DNA of 64,000 bases from Xylona heveae TC161 (Eukaryota > Ascomycota > Xylonomycetes > Xylonales > Xylonaceae): the NCBI RefSeq assembly GCF_001619985.1, contig NW_017264204.1, forward strand, positions 3,983-67,982. The letters are read 5' to 3'. Position numbers and translations under genes: made by a program. The notes beneath the pieces are model-generated. The model was given only the letters and a program-made list of their open reading frames with translations. It ran no database searches and was not told the origin of the DNA. This document shows, one piece after another, positions 1-12,422 of the stretch (the stretch's first letter is position 1; every line of letters starts with the position of its first letter).

Positions 1-90
1 CCCCCCCCCCCAACTATTTGAGATTGTCCAAGAGATCCTCTACTTCAGACAGCGCGGACTACTACCCCTTCTGCCGCATTAATTTCAACC

Positions 91-1648
91 ATGCCTACCA
101 AAGTTCGCAATGGCGAAGAGCCTCCTTTAGACACATGGAAAAATTTCTGGGCTTCGACGAGAGAGCTTCAGAAATTCTCAGAGTACTTTTCAAGGCTCGA
201 GGCAAGCCTGGATGAACTGTCCCGTGCCCGCCTAGAGCTCAAATCCAAGTCAGATGAGCTGGACAAAGCAAAGCAAGCTAAGGATAGTTTATTCATCCAG
301 TTCGAATCTCGCTACAGCGCGTGGAATATTGAGCGCAATAGACTTGACGCCGAGCTCAAACAGTCGCAGCTTAATGCAGAAGAGGTCAATAGGAAACAGT
401 TGCAAGATTTACGTCGCCAGATTGAAGCAACCACAAGGACTTTGACCTTGACCGAGCAAAGGCTTGACGAGACATCAACTTTACTTGAAAGTAAAGACGA
501 AGCGCTACATGCGATCCAACAGCAACTGAAAGATGTTTTGGAAAGAGTGGGCGGAGAGGAAGTGGACGAATTCATGTAAGTCAAACCTTTCTTGAATGTG
601 TTTCGGGTGACTTACAAAATGAAGTCGACAAGAGTTCAATATACTATTCGAAGATCTTGATCGAATTACGAAATTTTACTTTTCTCGTGACCTGCCACCG
701 GGGCTAGAGCCTGTACGTGTCACTCTTGAAACATTTCATGCAATCACGCTTACAATGTGGAAGGACGAAATCTTCAAAATGCTTCAGCAGAGCGGATTCC
801 AAAATCGGTGTACGATTCCGATATCGAATTCTGTTCCCTCTCAATTTTTGCGCATGTACCGAGCTCAGGGCTTCCTAGTGGATTGTCTCCAGAACGAAAT
901 TTTCCAAGAGCCCAACGTGGTACGGAGCGGTCGTTTCCCAAAAGATGCTCTTGAGAGACTCAAAGAACTGCCCCATGAAGAGGCTGTGATGCGAACACTC
1001 ATTCAGAAGATTTATTCATCAGACGAAAAGGAGCATCGCGGCAAGGTCATTTGTGCCAAGGCTCGAGAGCTTGGAGATGTTATGAGCCCCCTTCTTACTT
1101 CGACTGATCGAGCACAGTTTGAGGAAGAAGTCATTGCTTTCTTGGAGACAGCTGCATTGGCATGGGACAAATCGCAACGGAAATCTGGCAGGATTTGCAC
1201 AACTATCAATACCGACATCGGTGAATGGGATGTTTCGCCAATGCCGCCAATATCAGACACCAACAGCGAACTTGGCAGTCCTCCTGAAGAAGATTCAAAA
1301 TGGGTACTTGTGCCTTACATTTACGTGGGCGGACAAGCCCCATTGAGTCTAATTCGGGGAATTGCTGTCTGGGGTGATGAAGATATGGTGCTTGCCGGTC
1401 AACGGGAAGCAGAAGAACAGACACGGCGGACCCGCCCCGCCCTAAGCGCCAGGCTGAACAACAGGAGTACGCGGCGGAGAAATAGTGTCAGTAGCCCCTC
1501 TAGAGTAGCTTCCTTGCACAGAGTCGTGGGAAGTATTGGAAGCTCACCACCTGGACACGGTTCGCCACACAGATCCTTCTCTCAGAGGGTGAACTCGCGG
1601 GGAATGGAAGAGAAAAGCCTCCCCGAAGCAGCCGTAGCATCTTCTTGA
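91..1648 (+). CDS. Hypothetical coiled-coil protein with Ser/Arg-rich tail
   Basis: Two exons, 91-575 and 625-1648, joined across a 49-bp intron (donor GTAAGT at 576, acceptor AG at 623-624); the frame continues without a stop and gives 502 residues. The start is the ATG at 91 in a good context (aaccATGCC). Residues about 40-150 are rich in Leu/Glu/Lys/Gln heptads and look like a coiled coil. The middle (about 160-390) is a compact mixed domain, and the last 80 residues are a basic, Ser/Arg-rich, probably disordered tail. I do not recognise the family and assign no function. The gene converges on the release factor gene, with about 350 bp between the stops. Confidence 0.8.
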
Positions 1649-1996
1649 AATGCCTCTCTCGTCCGTTCGCGGTTTGCTTTTGCAAAGGGTAGCTGAGAAG
1701 GATATTTCCGCAGGTGCGATCTTTTGTGTTATTTTCGGGCTTCAGTTGCGTGTTCTCTCAAATTTCTGAGGGAAATTTGGCAATCCTCGCGTTTTCATTT
1801 TATTCGAAATGCTCTATAATTATGCGTCTTTATATTGAATCTGCTTTAATATACTACATCGATTCTCAAAATTAACATCTCTATAATACCCGTGGTTTCG
1901 GGGCTTTTCTGCTCCACTTGCAATATGATTGTCCTGCTATAGTGATGAGAGATAGAGCTGAAATGGTTGCTACATAATGCTCGTCCAGCACGCCCA
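1649..1996. other. Convergent intergenic region
   Basis: T-rich spacer between two convergent stop codons. It must hold both 3' untranslated regions; I see no gene or repeat. Confidence 0.6.
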
Positions 1997-3477
1997 CTAA
2001 GCCTTCTTATTAGTTTTCGAGTTCTGTTGCCCTTGGGCTTTTTGATCTTGAGCCTGTTCACTGATCATCAATTCTTCCAGCTCCTGATCACTTAACCAGC
2101 TTCTCACGCTCTCCATGATTGTCTCCAAACTTCCATCTCCCTCCATGATATCTTGCAAATCATGCACGGTGATACCACTCCGATGATCCGTCACTCTCTG
2201 CTGGTTATAGTTATACGTTCTCACTTTGTCACCGCGACCCATCTTCGCAACACCCACCACACTTCTTCTCAAGCTGATCATTTCCTCTTCTCGCGCCTCA
2301 CGGCGGGCCTGCGCAATCTTTGCCCGCAGCAACCTCCACGCTTTTTCTCTATTTTTCGGCTGCGACCTGGAATCCTGGATACTCACCACCGTATTGGTAG
2401 GCAAGTGAGTCAAACGAACGGCCGAATCAGTGGTATTGACGTGCTGCCCACCCGCTCCTCGCGCGCGCATGATATCTGTCCGCACATCTTTCGGATCTAT
2501 ATAGTAATCGCTGTTCGGATCATTGAACATTTCTTCAATATTCTGATCCGATTCATTGCCATTGCTCGGAAACGAGGGCAAGACCAGTACTGACGCGGCA
2601 CTGGTATGAACTCGCCCTTTGCTCTCCGTCGCCGGCACACGCTGGACACGATGCACGCCTGCCTCGCAACGCAGAATACCGTATGCGCCTTCGTTTTCCA
2701 CTTCGAGAATAGCTTCTTGTATGGCATTCGACGCACTGCCTGTCGAGTCCGTTTCTTCAAGCTTAAGGATGCTTCCGCGCAGCCCGCGGTTCGAACAGTA
2801 CGCTTGGTACATGCGCAGTAAATCTGAGGCGAATATGGCGGCTTCAGAACCACCCGCGCCAGGACGGATTTCGAGAAGGCATGGGAGATGTTCGAAGGGA
2901 TGAGGAGGGATTAGCGCGAGTTGGAGGCTGCGTGAAAGTTGAGAGAGTTCGTCGGTGGTCAAGGCAATGTCATCGGCGGCGAGTGAGCGCAGCTCCGCAT
3001 CGCTTTGTTGATCAGTGAGGATGGTGTTAAGTTCGTCTAGTGACTACATTCCATAGGCCAAAGTTGACATATTAGCCTCGAATGGAGCAATACAAGGCGG
3101 CCCCGTGGGTGCATTGAACTAACTCACGTTGTTTGCTTTATCCCATGCGCTCAACGCCTGCACGACCCGTGTAAGTTCGCCAACTTTCTTGGCCGTGCCC
3201 GTGTCGAAGTCATTCGCAAGTTTATCTGTTAATTTCGTGTGCTCTGCTGCAAGGGATCGCGCGCGATCCAGGAGCGGTTTTGACAGAAATTCTTGCGTTG
3301 TGGCTAGATCTAAATGTCAATACTATTTTTATACGCAGAAGAGGTGCGGCTTCAATGGGGGATCAATGGAGGTTCAGTACCGGAGCTATAGAACCGTGCT
3401 GGTCGCCGAGTAATAGGGCGAAAAGCCCGCAGAAGGCAGCTGCGACATATCCAGCTGCTGCTTTTGCTGCTGAGCAT
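1997..3477 (-). CDS. MRF1: Mitochondrial peptide chain release factor 1 (RF1)
   Basis: Class I release factor that frees finished chains at UAA/UAG on mitochondrial ribosomes. Three exons on the minus strand: 3477-3381, 3309-3128 and 3043-1997; they join in frame to 441 residues. The N-terminus (MLSSKSSSWICRSCLLR) is basic and Ser/Arg-rich, as expected for a mitochondrial presequence. The PCRF domain contains a Gly-rich GAGGSEA loop, and the RF1 domain carries RGAGGQHVN, whose Gly-Gly-Gln (about residues 291-293) is the peptidyl-tRNA hydrolysis motif. The Lys-rich C-terminal tail is normal for mitochondrial RF1. The first intron (3310-3380) has the weak donor GTACTG, and an acceptor 9 bp further downstream would also keep frame, so the residues at that junction are uncertain. 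An in-frame ATG upstream of 3477 exists, but it would push the presequence away from the N-terminus. Confidence 0.92.
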
Positions 3478-3968
3478 CGTCCTGTTAAAAAGGGTCTCAA
3501 TTGGCAGGGCTAGACAACGTGCAGTTATCATTGACCAAAGTTTTGAATCGCCATGTCGCAAACCAGCGGGTCGGTTCGGCGGAAAATCAGCCGAACTCCG
3601 ATTGCCGCGACAGTCTCCCGTGAGAGAGGATGATGACATGCCGATCTAATTGTTTAGTGGGGTCGACCTACGATGAACTTAAGACGCCATTGGAGATAAG
3701 GAGATTGAATGCCAAAGTAGGATAAGGACCCTGAAGAGCGGGGTGTCAGGGGAGAGGGAAGCTCTAGTTATTATATACATTGCTTCTCGAGCTATCATGA
3801 CACTTTCAACGTACTTCTTTAATACGACAAGAGCGTCCTATACCATTACAGGTACATACAATTGAGCATTTCAAGATTTCAACACTAAGATATATATTAT
3901 TGTGCGGAACAGTCAATTGAGCGTTAACGTTCAATAACTTGCCCCCTTCATAACGTCCGAGAGCCATC
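3478..3968. promoter_or_regulatory. Divergent promoter region, MRF1 / gamma-glutamyltransferase
   Basis: About 490 bp between two divergent start codons, so it must hold both promoters and 5' leaders. The half next to the transferase is AT-rich (for example ttattatatacat near 3770). No specific operator was recognised. Confidence 0.5.
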
Positions 3969-6105
3969 ATGCCTCTCAATGCAAGTGCTATATATCCCGC
4001 TTCGGACCCGGAATTTATATCTTATCCCAGTCGCCGAAGTGTAGTGCACAGCACCCATGGAATGGTGGCGTGCACTCAGCCTTTGGCCGCGCAGGCTGGG
4101 CTGAGAATACTACGAGAGGGAGGCAATGCTGCTGTAAGTATTTGTTCCTTCTTCATATACTATTTCCTGTTATGTTTCAATTTTGTTCCTAACTACTCCC
4201 ACAAAGGACGCAGCCGTAGCAGTCGGTAATTTCAACCGCCTACTCCATGTATCCTGCAATAGCAACAACAACATTGACTTTTTAAAACACAGCTGCCGCG
4301 CTGAACATGACAGAGCCATCTTCTACCGGCATTGGAGGAGACATGTTTGCCCTTTTTTACGATAAAGAATCCCGCAAAGTCCGTGCACTCAATGGCTCTG
4401 GCCGATCTGCCTCAAATGTTACTCTCGAAGGAATCCGCAAAGAGCTCGGTATAGCTCCCAACGAGAGCGGTAAAATTCCCATGACGAGTGTGCATTCTGT
4501 TACAGCTCCTGGAGCTGCAGCTGGATGGGTAGACACGGTTGAGAAATTTGGTAGCGGCAAAGTGACCTTGTCCCAGATCCTCGCGCCGGCTATCGAACTT
4601 GGCGAAGAGGGTTTCCCTGTGTCTGAGCTCTCATCAACATTCGTAGGTGTTATTTGTCCTATGTGGATCAATTTGAAGAGCTGAAGCTAAAATTTCAAAG
4701 TGGCGCGCAGGAGAACGCATGCTTCGAAATGCATCACCAAATTTTGCCGAAATGCTTCGTCCAGACCCTAGCTCCCCTGATGGCTTCAGCGCTCCTAAGC
4801 CCGGGCAGTTGATGAAAAATGTCAATTTAGCACATACATTTCGACTGCTTGGCGAGAAAGGCAAATCGGGATTCTATGAAGGCTTCGTAGCAGAGTCCTT
4901 GATCAAAGTCGTCCAGGACCTTGGCGGACATTTAACTCTCGACGACCTTAAGAAACATATGGAACACGGGAGTGAGGAAGTTGAACCAATATCGCTCAAA
5001 TTCAATGGACAAGATATTGGCACGGCCCAAAGCCAACACATCGATGGGGAGGACGAAACCTCGTCACACTCTCAGGGCGTAGAAATCTGGGAGCATCCCC
5101 CGAACGGGCAGGGAATAGTCGCATTAATGGCACTCGGGATTCTTGAAGAACTTGAACGCACTGGCAAGATTCGAAAATTTCAAGAACATGAGCATAACTG
5201 CGCAGAGTATGTTCTCGCTTTTTTATTCTCTCTCCTCGCTCAGAATCCTCCTCTTCTAGAGTCACTTGGCACTAATATCGCTCTTCCTTTGTGACAGATA
5301 TCTTCACGCCGTTGTTGAATCTCTGCGAATCGCCTTCTCCGACGCTGCATGGTGGGTTACTGACCCAGACCCAGCCTTCTCCCCCGTCACGCCAGCTCAG
5401 CTCATTTCCCGATCCTATCTCTCCTCACGCGCCAAACTCTTCGATCCAAAACGTGCCTCGCCGCCATTGTCTCATGGCGAGCCCTCTCCCGCCCATCAGC
5501 ACTGCGATACCGTCTACTTTGCCGTCACTGACTCACAAGGGAACGGGATCTCCTTTATTAACAGCAATTACGGGGGGTTCGGAACTGCTGTTATCCCGCG
5601 TGGATGTGGGTTCACTCTCCAAAATCGTGGAGCCAACTTTGTTTTGTCTCCGCCGACGCACCCAAACATATTCGCTCCGAACAAGAGACCTTATCACACG
5701 ATTATCCCCGCCCTGGTGACAAACCCCACGGACAACTCGTTGCATACCGTCTATGGTGTCATGGGAGGCTTCATGCAGCCACAGGGCCACGTCCAGGTCT
5801 TGCTGAACATGTTGGCCTTCAAATACAACCCGCAAGCAGCTCTAGATGCACCCCGCATCTGCATCGGTGCAGGCACGCCCGAGCAGGGCAAGACCCTCGA
5901 TCGTACAGTCTATCTCGAGGAAGGTATTTCCGAGGAAACAGCCAACGAATTAAAGGAATTAGGCCACGAGGTAGAAATTGTGAAAGGCTGGGAGCGCGGC
6001 CTGTTTGGCAGAGGACAAGTCATAAGGGCGCATTACGAAGACGGAAAAGTCGTGTATAGTGCTGGAAGTGATCCAAGAGGTGATGGGGCCGCGATACCAC
6101 TATGA
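3969..6105 (+). CDS. Gamma-glutamyltransferase family protein (probably cytosolic)
   Basis: Ntn-hydrolase that would hydrolyse or transfer the gamma-glutamyl group of glutathione and related compounds. Five exons: 3969-4133, 4207-4225, 4293-4642, 4701-5206 and 5298-6105, giving 615 residues in one frame. The N-terminal part has the family motifs GGNAADAAVAVAAALNMTEP and GIGGDMF. The catalytic threonine that becomes the new N-terminus after self-cleavage is Thr418 in HCDTVYFAVTD. Downstream lie the FINSNYGGFGTAV block and the GGFMQPQGH block near the end. There is no signal peptide or membrane anchor, unlike animal plasma-membrane enzymes, so a cytosolic role (YwrD-like branch) is more likely. 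Exon 2 is only 19 bp and restores the conserved DAAVAV segment exactly. Substrate preference cannot be read from the sequence. Confidence 0.9.
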
Positions 6106-6575
6106 AGGACTTACCACAGGATTATTATATAGAGTAATTGTACGTAATGTTTCCAGTAGTGTGGTTGGTGGCCTAGGGCATTTATTATTACCCGTTTCTC
6201 CTCTTATCACTTTCATGTCCCTTTCTTATGTGGAAAATAAAAATCACTTTTATAAGCTTGACAGGAGTTACCGCCGATGATTATAGTGGATGCCGAGCGT
6301 CATTGGCTCCAGGGCCGAATTTCAGGACAGAAGCGAACTAAACCCAATTGGAAAAGTTATCAGCAGCAGAAACCCTGGGTTATCGCAGTCCCTGAAATTG
6401 ATTCATCCACGTTCCGCGGGGCTTTGAGTAACATTGGTGACTCACGAAATCACCAGTCTACATATATACCTTTGCGAAGGAACGAGGCAATTCCTCTTCT
6501 CTACAGCCGGCTGCTATTAAAGAGGTTGCTTGCGGATTTAAATCTCATTCCGCAAATTCGAAAATTGCCTTATCA
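6106..6575. other. Intergenic region between GGT and ARG7
   Basis: Holds the 3' end of the transferase gene (an AATAAA-like signal in gaaaataaaaatc near 6233) and the promoter of the ArgJ gene. No gene recognised. Confidence 0.5.
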
Positions 6576-8077
6576 ATGGCGCTCAAGCCCTCCTCCACGC
6601 TCGGGCGTTTGACTCGATCCGCCGCCCGGGGACAAATTCGACACTACTCTCCACCTCTTGAGGGCCAAGTTCCTCATGCGAAAGCAAAATATGTGCCAAC
6701 AAGTGGCGCATACCCTCAGGGTTTCGTCGTATCCGGAACGCACGTTGGCGTGAAAGCATCCAACACCCGCTTCCCCGATCTCGCTATCATTGCGTCTGAG
6801 AAACCATGTTCGGGCGCAGCAGTCTTCACCAAGAACAAGTTTCAAGCCGCGCCAGTGACTGTTAGCAGAGAAGTGCTGCAGAAGCGTGGCGGCAGCGGAA
6901 TCCGTGGTGTAGTCATCAATTCTGGCTGCGCCAATGCTGTCACCGGCAAGCAAGGAATTGAGGATGCTCGCAGTATGGCTGCCGAAGTAGACAGATGCTT
7001 CAGCGCGCAAGGCGAGCCGGACGATGGCCAGGGAAGCAGTACAATTGTTATGAGCACGGGTGTGATCGGCCAGCCGTAAGCCTAATTGCCCTTTCATCTC
7101 GCACAATTCTGCGTGAACGTTTCAAGCAACATCAATCAAACTAACAAATTGATATGTTTAGTCTGCCGATTGCCAAGATCCTGTCCAAAATCCCCACAGG
7201 CCATGCGAACCTTGATTCTTCCCACGATGCATGGTACTTGACCGCGCGTGCCATCATGACTACTGACACGTTCCCCAAACTCATGACCCGCGAATTTACC
7301 CTCCCGTCCACCCCCAACGTGACCTACCGCCTCGCTGGACTGACCAAGGGTGCTGGAATGATTCACCCAAACATGGCTACTCTACTGGGAATAATGTGCA
7401 CTGACGCGCCCGTTGCTCCCGAAGCGCTCAAGTCGATCCTCACATACGCCGTGGACAGAAGCTTCAACGCTATTTCCATTGACGGTGACACGAGCACCAA
7501 CGACACAGTTGCGCTTCTCGCCAACGGTGCCGCCGCGCCTCCTACCCCATTCAAGACCATCAAGGAATCAACGCCATACTCAGAAGACTACCTCCAGCTT
7601 CGAGACACAGTGACGTCTTTTGCTGCGGACTTGGCCAGTCTTGTAGTGCGCGATGGCGAAGGAGCTACCAAATTTGTGACCATCCGCGTCACGAACGCCG
7701 CATCATATGAGGATGCAAAGAAGGTCGCCAGCTCGATTGCTCGCTCGCCACTCGTCAAGACCGCGCTTTATGGAAAGGACGCAAATTGGGGCCGCATTTT
7801 GTGCGCCACTGGCTATGCGTCCGAGTGTGGCGTCGACTCCGTCGTCCCTACCGAAACCAGCGTGAGCTTCGTGCCCACCGATGGATCGCCTGAGCTGAAG
7901 CTCCTTGTCAAGGGAGAGCCTGAGGCCGTCGATGAGAACCGTGCCGCACAGATTCTCGAGGAGGAAGACCTCGAGATTCTGGTGCGCTTGAGCGAAAAGC
8001 CCGGCGAGGAAGCCGTGTATTATACCTGCGATTTCAGCCACGAGTATGTCACTATCAACGGTGATTACCGGACCTAG
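6576..8077 (+). CDS. ARG7: Arginine biosynthesis bifunctional protein ArgJ, mitochondrial
   Basis: Ornithine acetyltransferase/glutamate N-acetyltransferase. It recycles the acetyl group from N-acetylornithine to glutamate in the mitochondrial arginine pathway. Exons 6576-7075 and 7162-8077 (intron 86 bp, donor GTAAGC) give 471 residues, normal for fungal ArgJ. The basic N-terminus ([19 protein letters not shown]) fits a matrix presequence. The self-cleavage and nucleophile motif [15 protein letters not shown] is intact; cleavage would fall before Thr240 and give alpha and beta chains. Other family blocks are [18 protein letters not shown] and GKDANWGRI, and the C-terminus is the typical INGDYRT. 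Both the acetylornithine and acetyl-CoA activities are expected when an intact transferase site is present, but the ratio cannot be told from sequence. Confidence 0.96.
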
Positions 8078-8753
8078 ATATTTCAAGGTGGGATGATTGG
8101 TCCTGTTTATCATTCTGATTGTAGGATTATTAGACCATGATTATTTTTTTTTTGTTTTTCATACTGCTAGGTTATCTGTCACAGCGTCATTTCATAAATT
8201 CTTCGCCGTTCACTATAGACCATATTTTGGGTCCAAATCTTCTTTTATTGAGCGTTTTCTTCTTTAGCCAAAAGCGTTAGAGTGCGCGGAATGCCGGCTG
8301 TGTCCCGTTGGCTTCTCATACAAAATAATCTCATTCCCTCTATACTGAAATTGCATTTTGCAACGTTTTGTAAAAGCATACCGATTCCAATTGCCGGAGA
8401 ATGTAACTCTTTTAAATGATAAAGACCTACGGCTATTGATTGATGATTGAACACCTGATTGAATTTCACGGAGTTAGCCTTAATAATCATTCAGATAAAT
8501 CTCCGTGAGCTGCACATGATAAGTAATTTGCAATTGAAAAGAAAAAGGAATAAGTCATGTTGATTATTCTCTCATGCTAGGTCAAAGGGTGTCATTTTTG
8601 GGGGCTGAGGCTATCTAATCTATCGATAAAGCTAAGCTCCGGACATCCCACCGCTGGATTTCTGCCGACAAGACTCATCCTCTCGCTTCCTCTCTCCAGA
8701 TTCCCCGCCATTTGTGCTCGTTATAGTGAGCTTATCGATCACCTGGATTCAAT
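8078..8753. other. Intergenic region between ARG7 and QNS1
   Basis: About 680 bp of AT-rich DNA with the ARG7 3' end (a T-run near 8142) and the QNS1 promoter (a pyrimidine-rich stretch at 8675-8700, close to the start). No gene or repeat recognised. Confidence 0.5.
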
Positions 8754-10904
8754 ATGGGTCACTTAATTACGGTTGCGACTTGTGCCCTAAATCAATGGGC
8801 ACTCGACTTTGAAGGAAATACGGAACGCATCATTCAGAGCATCCAGAAAGCCAAAGCAGCTGGCGCGACGTTACGTGTAGGACCGGAGCTTGAGATTACT
8901 GGATATGGCTGCCTCGACCATTTCCTTGAAGGAGACACGTTCCTGCACTCATGGGAGATGCTTGCCAAGATTATCGACCATGAAGACTGTCAGGATATTC
9001 TTCTCGATATCGGTATGCCTGTAAGGCATAAGAATGTCCGCTACAACTGCCGAGTCATTGTTTATAACCGCAAAATCCTTCTGATCCGCCCCAAGATGTG
9101 GCTGGCAAATGATGGAAACTACCGAGAAATGCGCTACTTTACTCCATGGCTTAAACCACAACAGGTTGAGGAGTATTATCTGGAAACAATTGTTGGAAAG
9201 ATTACGGGACAGGAAAAGGTACCTTTCGGTGATGCGCTGATCAGCACAAAGGACACTTGCGTGGGAGCAGAAACATGCGAAGAGCTCTTCACCCCGGTTG
9301 CACCGCATGGACCGATGGGATTAGACGGAGTCGAAATATTTACCAACTCGAGCGGGAGTCACCACGAGCTACGCAAGCTGGACACAAGAATGGAGCTGAT
9401 ACTGGAAGCAACAAAGAAATGTGGTGGCATATATCTTTATGCCAATCAGCAGGGCTGTGATGGAGACCGGTTATACTACGATGGCTCTGCTTCCATTATT
9501 ATCAATGGTCAGGTAGTTGCGCAGGGCACACAATTCTCCCTCACCGACGTGGAGGTGGTCACTGCCACGGTTGACCTCGAAGACGTGCGGAGGTTCCGGT
9601 GTACTCCGAGTCGGGGACTGCAGGCGCAACAAGCACCAAAATATACACGGCTTGAGGTCAACGTGCGACTGTCGAAGAGGGAAGAGGATGTCGATCCACT
9701 GATTGGCCCATCGGAGGAGATCAAAATCAGATATCACAAACCGGAAGAGGAGATTGCGCTTGGACCGGCTTGTTGGTTATGGGACTACCTGCGTCGGTCG
9801 GGCGCAGCTGGCTTCTTCATCCCTCTAAGCGGTGGCATCGACAGTTGTGCCACTGCAACTATCATTTACTCAATGTGTCGTCTTGTCGTGCAGGCAATCC
9901 AAGACGGGAATGAACAGGTCATCAAGGACGCCCGACGCATTGTCGGCGAACCCGATGACTCACAGTGGGAGCCTGCTGATGCCAAAGAGCTCTGTGGCCG
10001 GCTCTTCCACACCTGCTTCATGGGAACAACCAACTCCAGCAAAGAGACCCGTAAGCGCGCCAAGGAGCTCGCTCATGATATCGGCGCCTATCACGTCGAC
10101 CTCAACATTGACTCAATGACCTCGGCCGTGCTGAGTGTCTTCTCGACATGGGCCAAATGGACCCCACGTTTCCGATCCCAAGGCGGAGGATGGGCAGAAA
10201 ACCTCGCGCTACAAAACATCCAGGCCCGCTCACGCATGGTTCTAGCTTACCTCTTTGCCCAGCTTCTCCCCACTTTCCGCCAGCGCCGCAACGGTGGCGG
10301 CCTGCTTGTCCTGGGCTCTGCCAACGTGGACGAATCCCTACGAGGCTACCTGACCAAATACGACTGCTCTTCAGCCGATGTCAACCCCATCGGCGGAATC
10401 TCAAAGACCGATCTCAAGGGATTCATCGCCTATGCCCAGCATGAATTCAATCTCCCTATTCTAGAAGAATTCTTAACCGCAACCCCAACTGCCGAGCTCG
10501 AGCCCATCACCGAGACATACGTCCAAAGCGACGAAGCCGACATGGGCATGACGTATGCCGAGCTCAGCGTCTTTGGCCGGCTGCGCAAGGTGCACAAGCT
10601 GGGCCCCTGGGGCATGTACACCAGGCTTTTACATCTCTGGTCAGACCACTACAGCCCGCGCGAAATTTATGAAAAGACTCGCCGCTTCTTCCACTACTAC
10701 GCCATCAATCGCCACAAGATGACCGTCCTCACCCCGAGCTACCACGCCGAGCAGTACAGTCCAGATGATAACCGTTATGACCTGCGCCCGTTCCTCTACC
10801 CGACCTTTTCATGGGCTTATAAGAAGATGGAGGCCAGCGCTGTAGCGCTCGAGAAACGCATAAGTAGTGCTCGCGGAGGCGGCGCGTCGTCTGCAGAGCA
10901 GTAG
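8754..10904 (+). CDS. QNS1: Glutamine-dependent NAD(+) synthetase
   Basis: Makes NAD from nicotinic acid adenine dinucleotide, ATP and glutamine, the last step shared by the de novo and Preiss-Handler routes. One uninterrupted exon of 716 residues, the usual eukaryotic length. The N-terminal nitrilase-type glutaminase domain has the full catalytic triad Glu45 ([10 protein letters not shown]), Lys114 ([10 protein letters not shown]) and Cys175 (GAETCEELF). The C-terminal ATP-pyrophosphatase domain begins with the P-loop-like [14 protein letters not shown] near residue 358 and has GSANVDES and [10 protein letters not shown] further on. It is the only long intronless housekeeping enzyme in this half of the window. 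Assignment is secure. Confidence 0.98.
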   Translation: MGHLITVATCALNQWALDFEGNTERIIQSIQKAKAAGATLRVGPELEITGYGCLDHFLEGDTFLHSWEMLAKIIDHEDCQDILLDIGMPVRHKNVRYNCRVIVYNRKILLIRPKMWLANDGNYREMRYFTPWLKPQQVEEYYLETIVGKITGQEKVPFGDALISTKDTCVGAETCEELFTPVAPHGPMGLDGVEIFTNSSGSHHELRKLDTRMELILEATKKCGGIYLYANQQGCDGDRLYYDGSASIIINGQVVAQGTQFSLTDVEVVTATVDLEDVRRFRCTPSRGLQAQQAPKYTRLEVNVRLSKREEDVDPLIGPSEEIKIRYHKPEEEIALGPACWLWDYLRRSGAAGFFIPLSGGIDSCATATIIYSMCRLVVQAIQDGNEQVIKDARRIVGEPDDSQWEPADAKELCGRLFHTCFMGTTNSSKETRKRAKELAHDIGAYHVDLNIDSMTSAVLSVFSTWAKWTPRFRSQGGGWAENLALQNIQARSRMVLAYLFAQLLPTFRQRRNGGGLLVLGSANVDESLRGYLTKYDCSSADVNPIGGISKTDLKGFIAYAQHEFNLPILEEFLTATPTAELEPITETYVQSDEADMGMTYAELSVFGRLRKVHKLGPWGMYTRLLHLWSDHYSPREIYEKTRRFFHYYAINRHKMTVLTPSYHAEQYSPDDNRYDLRPFLYPTFSWAYKKMEASAVALEKRISSARGGGASSAEQ

Positions 10905-11227
10905 GTTATAGAGCACTGAATATTAGCAACATTTTGTATATACCCTTCACATAAACGATAATCTGGTAGAATATCATTATCTCATAGTCGTCTTTTACTT
11001 TCCAAAACGTCTAATCAAGCGAATTATTTACTTATCCAATTTATATTGAGTGTTTATATTTGTATTATTTTTCTTTGTTATTAGGACCATGAAACACTTC
11101 TCTCAATATCTTAAAAGAGCAGAATTATATCTATGGAATTATCCTTAGAATGCTGGTGATCTGCCTAAACTACGCACGTTTATATTAAATTTGTACATAG
11201 ATGGGTTTTAGTTAATAAGATACCACC
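10905..11227. other. AT-rich flank 3' of QNS1
   Basis: QNS1 3' end followed by strongly AT-rich DNA leading up to the hairpin element. No gene recognised. Confidence 0.5.
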
Positions 11228-11229
11228 TA

Positions 11230-11813
11230 TGCCTAGTCTGGAGTTTGGTTTTTAACTCTTTATCTTTAGGATAAAGACCAACACAGGCTCCCAGACCAAA
11301 TACCACTACCACCTTGGTGGACACTGCAGACAAAGATCAGAGCAACGGACACCCTATAAAGTAGAATGCATTTCCAGGCTGTTTGTAAGGTAGAGTAGAT
11401 GTATCAAAAATCCAAATGTCTACATTCCCTTCGCGTCTGAACTGGTTATCAATGTATTTCTAAAATAGATAATATCAATAATGATTATAAACTGGTAGAG
11501 GCATGTTTAAAAGACCGACCCAAGGTGGTCTGGACCTATTGTTAAAATTCTATACTTGGTTCGGGTCGACTGTATAAAAGACCAAGGATTTTCTGTGTGC
11601 TGGTCCCAGCGGATACCCTAGTCGTAAATATACAGGGAATATAGATATCTAGATACGTCTACTCTACCTTGCAAACGGCCTGGAAGTGCATTCTTAGGGT
11701 GTCAGTTGGTCTGGTCTGGCTCGGTTTTGCCTAGAATTTCTACACCAAGGTGGTCTTTGGTCTGGGCTTCTAGGTTGGTCTTTTAAGGTAAAAGCAAAAC
11801 TCTAGACCAGGCA
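11230..11813. mobile_element. MITE-like non-autonomous DNA element with long inverted arms
   Basis: Two arms of roughly 165-175 bp are imperfect inverted copies of each other: 11230-11404 reads tgcctagtctggagtttgg and onward, and the reverse complement of 11651-11813 reads tgcctggtctagagttttgc and onward. Shared blocks include aaagaccaac, cagaccaaa, ccaccttggtg and the inner block around gaatgca, ggctgtttg/ggccgtttg and gtagagtag. The element is about 584 bp, has no coding capacity and is bordered by the dinucleotide TA on both sides (11228-11229 and 11814-11815), which fits a Tc1/mariner/pogo-type target-site duplication. The roughly 250-bp centre repeats pieces of the arm (for example aaaagaccgacccaagg near 11508). 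Superfamily is inferred from the TA only. Confidence 0.62.
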
Positions 11814-11815
11814 TA

Positions 11816-12422
11816 CACAGAAAGTATGGCGTAGCTTGCTCGAGGTTCGAGTCGGCTTAGATGGACAATCATGATTCATAGGCTCATAGCTGACGAGGTG
11901 GATATAAAGCATGAAAAATAATTGCTAACACTTAATTCTAATACCGAAAGTTCTAAGTCACTAGAAGCTATTGCTTCATTGATAAGAGTGTAAGACAAAG
12001 ATGATAGACTTAGTCAAGCAGAAGATAAAAGTCAAGATATGGATGATCCAGCGCGTAAGAACTCTGCAATAAAACACCAAATATACGAAACAAAAGGCCG
12101 GAAAACTCGAAATCATTTTAAATCGTTGTATGTTTTTGGGGATTTCTCGTCAACCACGCAGGTCATTGCAATGAGACTGTACGTGGACGACCGCTCCAAT
12201 CAAGCGTTCGAGCAGCACTTTCTTCTAGGTCTCCAATGATCATCAATTTATCCAACGAAAAGATCGCCCATAATCGCCGCCCCTCTCCCCGGTGAGCAAT
12301 AGTCAGGAGTAGTCAAAATTTGCAAGGCAGCCTTCTCGTCATGTTGTCTTTGACTTCTCAAAGTGCATGACAAAATGTCTGGCTGTGAGTAAACGAATTA
12401 CTGACCCCGCTTTTTAATCTCC
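11816..12422. other. AT-rich intergenic region
   Basis: About 600 bp between the hairpin element and the 3' end of the orphan gene. The open stretch at 12039-12239 is short, Lys/Asn-rich and without family features, so I do not call it a gene. Confidence 0.5.

Noticed and set aside
12039-12239. 66-codon frame
   Set aside because: Short, Lys/Asn-rich, no family features, in AT-rich DNA.
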